Position numbers and translations under genes: made by a program
Notes under the pieces: model-generated
Told to the model about the DNA's origin: nothing
Databases searched by the model: none
Seen by the model: only the letters and a program-made list of their open reading frames with translations
DNA from: an uncultured Clostridia bacterium
GTDB lineage: Bacteria > Bacillota > Clostridia > Lachnospirales > Anaerotignaceae
Length of the DNA stretch: 11,095 nt
Direction of reading: 5' to 3'
NCBI GenBank assembly: GCA_947036475.1
Contig: CAMQRG010000049.1
Coordinates: 1-11,095 of the forward strand
Shown: positions 7,555 to 11,095 of the stretch, piece after piece
Numbering within the stretch: position 1 is the first letter of the stretch
Layout of the letters: every line of letters starts with the position of its first letter

Positions 7555-7591
7555 AGACACCCCTCCTTTTTGCCTCTCTCAAACATCGCCC

Positions 7592-7730
7592 AAAACACCG
7601 TTTCCCGCGTTTCCGGCACAGCCGCCTGCATTTCTTTTTACGTTTTCTTTATTGCATTTCGTTTTTTGTGTCCTGAAAAAAACCTTCCCCGTTCGTAAAA
7701 CACCGCAAAAGGCTTTTCCCATGGCACAGC
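7592..7730 (-). repeat. Two imperfect direct repeats in the lipoprotein-ATPase gap
   Basis: On the minus strand GCTGTGCC followed, after 17 or 14 bases, by CGGTGTTTT occurs twice: at 7730-7697 and at 7622-7592. The bases between are also partly alike (GGGAAAAGC versus GGAAACGC). The copies are about 75 bases apart inside an untranslated gap of 243 bases (7560-7802 apart from hairpin and leader). Function unknown; no promoter is recognisable in or next to them. Confidence 0.4.
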
Positions 7731-7746
7731 TATCCTTACTTTGAAA

Positions 7747-7770
7747 AAGGGGAGCGAATCCGCCCCCCTT
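7747..7770 (-). terminator. Intra-operon terminator/attenuator hairpin after the lipoprotein gene
   Basis: On the minus strand AAGGGGGGCG pairs with CGCTCCCCTT around a four-base GATT loop (ten pairs, one G-U), followed by more U residues (CCCCTTTTTC). It lies about 33 bases past the lipoprotein stop codon. Flanking TTTGAAA and TTTCAAA can lengthen the stem. It has the form of a rho-independent terminator. As the transporter genes lie downstream on the same strand, it most likely lets only part of the transcripts through. Confidence 0.8.
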
Positions 7771-7802
7771 CAAGTTTCAAAAAGCTGTCAATGCACTCCG
7801 CA

Positions 7803-8936
7803 TTAAGGCTTCATAGATTCTCTCAGTTCTACAACCGCATTGCTTTCATCGCCGATTGCCGTAGGAACTACAACTTCGCCGCTTGCAACTGCTTCGATTG
7901 CAGCACTTACTTTTTCCTTAACGGAATCGGGAACCATCTTGTCATAGTTCTTATCTGTAACAATGCCAATGCCGTCTTCTTTCATACCAAGCAGGATATG
8001 TTCGCCCCAGTGCTCTCTGCCTGCATCCCATTCATCGAAAATCCAGACAAGAGATTTGTCAATGTTCTTCAGACCGGATGTCAGTGTGATTGCAGCCTGT
8101 TCAGCGGGAAGTGTAACTTCCTGGTCGGAGTCAACGCCGATGAAATAAGCCTTGCCTGTTTCCATAGCCGCTTCAACCGCGCCGTTGCCGGAGTTACCCG
8201 CAACACCCCAGATGATGTCGCAGTTATTATCGTTAATCATGGATTCTGCAAGCTCTTTGCCCTTTGCGGGGTCAACATAACTGTTTGTGTATCTTGTGTC
8301 AACCTTGATATCAGGGTTTACTGCCTGCGCACCCAGCAGGAAGCCATACAGGAAGTCATTGATAACAGGGCTGTCCACGCCGCCGACAAAGCCGACTACT
8401 GCATCTTCATTGATGCCTTCAACGCCTGTTTCTGTCGTCATAGCCGCCGCGAATGTACCTACCAGGTAGCCAAGGTCATTCTGCTTATAGTTTACGTTTA
8501 CCACGTTAGGCAGAACATATGTTGTATCATCATAAATCAGGTATTTCTGGTCAGGGTAATTCTCGGATACGTTTTTCAGATACTCAGGCATCTGATATGT
8601 ACCTACGATAATCAGGTCGTATTCGCCGGATGCGGAAACTTCCTCCAGCATGCCTTCCCATTTTACCTCGTCCTCTGTTGTACCGCCCATTTCGATTGCC
8701 TTGTCATATTCAATCCTGCCTGCTGCCTTCAGCTCCTGAAGTCCCGCTTCTGCGGAGTCAAAGAAGGATTTGTCACCAAGGTTGCCGTTTACAAGGTTAC
8801 ATACTTTATAAACCTTTCCGCCTTCGCCCTCAGAATCCGCATTATCCGCTGCCGGCGCATCGTTCCCGCCGCCGCAGCCTGCCAGCATGGACACTGTCAG
8901 TGCGGAAGCGAGCAGTAATGAAAGCATTTTTTTCAT
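7803..8936 (-). CDS. BMP family (PnrA-like) nucleoside-binding lipoprotein of ABC importer
   Basis: This 377-residue lipoprotein is anchored outside the membrane and delivers nucleosides to the permeases. The signal peptide (MKKMLSLLLASALTVSM) ends in lipobox LAGC with the lipidated Cys at position 21. An acidic, Gly/Ala/Asp-rich linker follows (about 22-40). The BMP/PnrA-like domain starts at VYKVCNLVNGNLGDKSFFD. Its typical elements are the segment YDLIIVGTYQMPEYL, the motif GFVGGVDSPVINDFLYGFLLGAQAVNP and the ribose-contact region IIWGVAGNSGNGAVEAAMETGKAYFIGVDSDQE. The frame is open upstream to 8984, but the ATG at 8936 is chosen because it begins the signal peptide and has a GGGAGAGG ribosome binding site. 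It is the first gene of the salvage cluster, with its own strong promoter and a terminator-like hairpin behind it. Homologues include Treponema PnrA and lactococcal BmpA. Confidence 0.95.
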   Translation of the reverse strand: MKKMLSLLLASALTVSMLAGCGGGNDAPAADNADSEGEGGKVYKVCNLVNGNLGDKSFFDSAEAGLQELKAAGRIEYDKAIEMGGTTEDEVKWEGMLEEVSASGEYDLIIVGTYQMPEYLKNVSENYPDQKYLIYDDTTYVLPNVVNVNYKQNDLGYLVGTFAAAMTTETGVEGINEDAVVGFVGGVDSPVINDFLYGFLLGAQAVNPDIKVDTRYTNSYVDPAKGKELAESMINDNNCDIIWGVAGNSGNGAVEAAMETGKAYFIGVDSDQEVTLPAEQAAITLTSGLKNIDKSLVWIFDEWDAGREHWGEHILLGMKEDGIGIVTDKNYDKMVPDSVKEKVSAAIEAVASGEVVVPTAIGDESNAVVELRESMKP

Positions 8937-8956
8937 AGTCCTCTCCCTTTCTTTTT

Positions 8957-9007
8957 TCACATAGGATTTGTTTGTAAGAAACAAACGCTCATATACAACA
9001 TGAGCAT
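8957..9007 (-). CDS. Possible 16-codon leader ORF upstream of the lipoprotein gene
   Basis: An ATG at 9007 with a perfect AAGGAGG six bases upstream opens a 16-codon frame (MLMLYMSVCFLQTNPM) that stops 20 bases before the lipoprotein start. The frame is Met-rich (four of 16). It is covered by two adjacent small hairpins. A caution: the transcript from the promoter at 9021-9049 would begin inside the AAGGAGG, which would remove most of that binding site. Expression is therefore uncertain, and the match may be chance. Confidence 0.35.
   Translation of the reverse strand: MLMLYMSVCFLQTNPM
8970..9005 (-). promoter_or_regulatory. Tandem back-to-back hairpins in the lipoprotein 5' leader
   Basis: Hairpin 1 pairs GCTCAT with ATGAGC (9005-9000 and 8992-8987, seven-base loop). 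Hairpin 2 pairs GTTTGT with ACAAAC (8986-8981 and 8975-8970, five-base loop). They abut with no base between, and lie in the predicted 78-base leader ahead of the ribosome binding site. They do not match the purine riboswitch consensus or another riboswitch that I know. They may stabilise the mRNA or tune translation. Confidence 0.5.
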
Positions 9008-9020
9008 TTTGTTCCTCCTT

Positions 9021-9049
9021 ATTTTACCCCGCATACATAAAATTGTCAA
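9021..9049 (-). promoter_or_regulatory. Strong sigma-A promoter of the nucleoside uptake operon
   Basis: On the minus strand a perfect TTGACA (9049-9044), a spacer of exactly 17 bases and TAAAAT (9026-9021, five of six) form a near-consensus promoter. The predicted start is near 9014, giving a leader of about 78 bases before the lipoprotein ATG at 8936. It is the only convincing promoter for the whole salvage cluster. Confidence 0.85.
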
Positions 9050-9063
9050 CGATTTTGCACGCT

Positions 9064-9076
9064 TCTTCCCGTTCGT
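9064..9076. promoter_or_regulatory. Motif shared with the lipoprotein-ATPase gap, possible operator
   Basis: CTTCCCGTTCGT upstream of the operon promoter recurs as CTTCCCCGTTCGT at 7684-7696, both followed by A/T-rich bases. The GTTCG core resembles part of the Bacillus PurR box (A-W-W-GTTCGG-W-W-W-T), but the next base is T rather than G, and no properly spaced second box is seen. This is weak evidence for a purine-responsive site. Confidence 0.25.
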
Positions 9077-9170
9077 TTGGCAATTTGTACTTTCACAGCA
9101 AAACAAAAACCAATTTTGTCCGCGTAATTTTGTGGATTTTTCCAAAAAACGTCAAAACCGCCTGAACCGG

Positions 9171-9211
9171 AAAAAGCCCGCGGCTGGAATATATTCCATA
9201 TGCCGCAGGCT
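9171..9211 (-). terminator. Rho-independent terminator of the histidine kinase gene
   Basis: On the minus strand AGCCTGCGGC (9211-9202) pairs with GCCGCGGGCT (9184-9175) with one G-U, followed by a U run (TTTT at 9174-9171). The apical part is itself a perfect palindrome, TGGAATATATTCCA (9185-9198), which extends the hairpin. It begins about 24 bases past the kinase stop. The rest of the 298-base gap between kinase and lipoprotein genes holds only the promoter and leader described above plus A/T-rich sequence. Confidence 0.88.
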
Positions 9212-9234
9212 CTTTTCATATACTGCACTCGTTT

Positions 9235-11095
9235 TCAGATATGCCGTTCCAGCTGGATATACTGCGCAAGCATTTTCCGCAGCACTTCTCCGTCAATCGG
9301 CTTGGACATGTGGGCGTTCATCCCCGCCTCTATACATTTCCTTCTGTCCTCATCATAAGCATTGGCTGTCATGGCGATAATCGGAATGGTCCCTGCATCT
9401 TCCCGTTCCAGTGCACGAATCTCCCGCGTTGCCGCCAGCCCATCCATCACAGGCATCATGACATCCATCAGTATCCCGTCAAATGTTCCCGGTGCGGCAG
9501 CAGCAAAAGCGTCCAGAGCCGCTTTCCCGTCCGTCACCGCTGTTACTTCTATTTCAAGGCTTTCCAGCATGAAAACCGCAATCTCCATGTTCAAATCATT
9601 ATCCTCTGCAAGAATCACACGCGCTCCGGCAAGCGTTATCTGCTGTCCCTCAGGCTCCTGTTCCTCCTGCCATTCGCGGTCGATTTCCGCGGGCAGTTCC
9701 AGCCGGAACAGCGTACCTCTGCCCAGCTCACTCTGTACCTCTATCGTACCACCCATCAAGTCCATAAATTTTTTGGTGATGGACATACCCAGACCGGTAC
9801 CTTTATAGCTGCTGCGGTTGCCGCCGTCTTCCTGTGCAAAAGGCTCGAAAATATGCGGCAGAAATTCCGGCTTCATGCCGATTCCCGTATCCTCTATCTC
9901 AATATGGAACCGCGCCGCTTCTCCCTCTGCCGAAAACTCTCGCACACGGAAGTATATCTTTCCGCCGTCCGGCGTAAACTTCACTGCATTGCCGAGAATA
10001 TTAATCAATACCTGCCGCAGATGCAGTTCATCTCCGAGGATATGCGGATTTTCTATACTTTCAAACTCCTCTGCAAACAATACGTTCCGTCCCTGCAGCT
10101 GCCCACTGATAATAGAGGAACAATGCCGGAGCAGTTCCAGAATATTTAGCGGTTTATGACTGATTTGCACCTTCCCGCTTTCAATGCGCGACATATCCAG
10201 CACGTCATTGACAAGGCTCAGCAGATGCCCTGATGAACCGTCTATTTTTTGCAGGCAGTCCAAAACCCGGTCTTTGTCATCAATGTTTTTCAGTGCAATC
10301 TCCGTCATGCCCATAATGCCGTTGATAGGCGTACGGATATCGTGCGACATATGGGAAAGAAAATCACTCTTTGCATTGCTTGCGGCATTCGCGGCATCGG
10401 CAACATCTTTCAGCATCGCATTGGCCTGCCTCTGGTGCGCAATAATCCGGCGGTCGCCCCGTTTGGAGATAAAAAAGAACATCAGCAGCCCCATCATCAG
10501 CACAACCATCGAAGCAATCACTGAAACATACACGACCGCCATGTTCAGGAACGACGTTGTACCCGCCGACAGAACTTCTGTCGGGACAAACGTCAGCACA
10601 GCCCAATTCGTCTGTCTGACGGGCGAAGCCGCGACAAAATAACGTTCTTCCCCAAAGTAAAACTCATAGCCCGCGCTTGTTCTCTCCTGCAGATTTCTGT
10701 GCAGATTTTCCGTATTGCCTCCATGAATGAATTCGCAGTTTTTTTCCAGCGTGCCCAGAATATCATAATCGTCAATAAAACCGCCGACACATTCATGCCG
10801 GTACAGGCTGTACCCGTCAGGGTTTACCACGTAAACATGGCTCCTGTTCTGGAACAGCTCCGCGTCAAAGGTTTTCTGGAAAACGGAAAGGTCTACCACT
10901 ACACCTATATGGGTCAGCGCAATCCCTTCACTTTTCTGCACATCAAGTTTTTTCACAAAAAGAATGTACGATTTGCCGTCTTCACGGTAATCCAGCGGCG
11001 TCACAACTGTCTGCATTTCCTCTCCGTTGGAAAGCATTTCTGTTTCCTGCCACCGCCCCATACTGCCATCTGAAGCGTAAAAACGCGCACTGCTG
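9235..11095 (-). CDS. Hybrid sensor histidine kinase/response regulator (partial, N-terminus outside window)
   Basis: The frame reads open through the window edge: 11 codons precede the first in-window Met at 11061, so the true start lies beyond. Numbered from that Met (608 residues to the stop), about 1-168 is an extracellular sensor region with Cache-like character (VYVVNPDGYSLYRHE, YFVAASPVRQTNWAVLTFVP). A membrane helix lies at about 171-198. The dimerisation/phosphoacceptor helix has SHMSHDIRTP with H240. The ATPase domain has the N box ending at N358, DTGIGM at 391-396 and GTGLGMSI at 421-428. A C-terminal receiver domain (about 481-600) has E486-D487, phosphoacceptor D533 in LMDVMMPVMDG, T565 and K587. 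All catalytic residues are present. There is no HPt or output domain, so a phosphotransfer partner or a purely regulatory receiver is implied. The signal is unknown; Cache domains usually bind small metabolites. Confidence 0.94.
   Translation of the reverse strand, partial: SSARFYASDGSMGRWQETEMLSNGEEMQTVVTPLDYREDGKSYILFVKKLDVQKSEGIALTHIGVVVDLSVFQKTFDAELFQNRSHVYVVNPDGYSLYRHECVGGFIDDYDILGTLEKNCEFIHGGNTENLHRNLQERTSAGYEFYFGEERYFVAASPVRQTNWAVLTFVPTEVLSAGTTSFLNMAVVYVSVIASMVVLMMGLLMFFFISKRGDRRIIAHQRQANAMLKDVADAANAASNAKSDFLSHMSHDIRTPINGIMGMTEIALKNIDDKDRVLDCLQKIDGSSGHLLSLVNDVLDMSRIESGKVQISHKPLNILELLRHCSSIISGQLQGRNVLFAEEFESIENPHILGDELHLRQVLINILGNAVKFTPDGGKIYFRVREFSAEGEAARFHIEIEDTGIGMKPEFLPHIFEPFAQEDGGNRSSYKGTGLGMSITKKFMDLMGGTIEVQSELGRGTLFRLELPAEIDREWQEEQEPEGQQITLAGARVILAEDNDLNMEIAVFMLESLEIEVTAVTDGKAALDAFAAAAPGTFDGILMDVMMPVMDGLAATREIRALEREDAGTIPIIAMTANAYDEDRRKCIEAGMNAHMSKPIDGEVLRKMLAQYIQLERHI

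Noticed and set aside
7791..8918. A 375-codon open frame on the plus strand, antisense to the lipoprotein gene
   Set aside because: The opposite strand has a complete BMP lipoprotein with signal peptide, lipobox and ribosome binding site. The plus-strand translation is rich in Cys, His and Phe, shows no known domain, and arises from codon bias.
8937..9014. Purine riboswitch in the leader of the nucleoside operon
   Set aside because: The leader is about 78 bases, and the conserved loop and junction sequences of the purine aptamer are missing; the two hairpins are adjacent rather than in a three-way junction.
8937..9145. Extended lipoprotein start at 8984, and a 62-codon frame at 8957-9145
   Set aside because: The first would bury the signal peptide behind charged residues. 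The second runs through the promoter and has no family resemblance; only its last 16 codons have a ribosome binding site and are listed separately.
9125..9145. TGGATTTTTCCA mini-hairpin and neighbouring AATTTTGT direct repeats
   Set aside because: The stem is only four or five pairs in A/T-rich sequence, and the repeats are low-complexity; chance is sufficient.
9241..10149. A 302-codon plus-strand frame antisense to the kinase
   Set aside because: The minus strand encodes all kinase and receiver motifs in order; the antisense product shows no recognisable feature.

Overview
The window looks like a chromosomal segment of a low-to-mid G+C Gram-positive anaerobe (Firmicutes/Bacillota, most likely Clostridia, perhaps Lachnospiraceae). 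The reasons are strong GGAGG-type ribosome binding sites, a lipobox lipoprotein used as binding protein, a textbook sigma-A promoter, and protein families typical of gut Clostridia. This placement is inference from style, not from a marker gene.

Layout. (1) Positions 1-1906 hold a divergent pair: a MATE-family efflux transporter (minus strand, C-terminal end cut off by the window edge) and a Crp/Fnr-family regulator (plus strand). Between them lie overlapping divergent promoters and a perfect 20-bp palindrome, centred at about -41.5 of the predicted MATE promoter and just downstream of the regulator's own predicted start. (2) About 1958-1997 is a hairpin terminator facing both transcription units. 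(3) Positions 2038-8936, all minus strand, form a nucleoside uptake and salvage cluster, in transcription order: BMP/PnrA-type lipoprotein, two-domain ABC ATPase, two permeases, and two tandem paralogous nucleoside hydrolases. The last five genes are tightly packed, four of them with overlapping or nearly touching ends. The lipoprotein gene is set apart by a 243-bp gap containing a terminator-like hairpin, so it is probably made in excess over the membrane parts. (4) Positions 8937-9234 hold the strong promoter and a structured 5' leader of the lipoprotein gene, plus the terminator of the gene beyond. (5) Positions 9235-11095, minus strand, hold a membrane-bound hybrid sensor histidine kinase with a C-terminal receiver domain; its N-terminus lies outside the window.

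How they work together. The lipoprotein captures nucleosides outside the membrane, the ABC transporter imports them, and the cytoplasmic hydrolases split them into base plus ribose for salvage and carbon. The MATE/Crp pair is a self-contained, locally regulated efflux unit. The kinase has no partner regulator in view.

I see no mobile element, CRISPR array, RNA gene or clearly undescribed system. The points most worth a second look are the regulatory geometry at 1187-1245, the leader of the lipoprotein gene at 8957-9049, and the altered metal/ribose-site motif of the second hydrolase.
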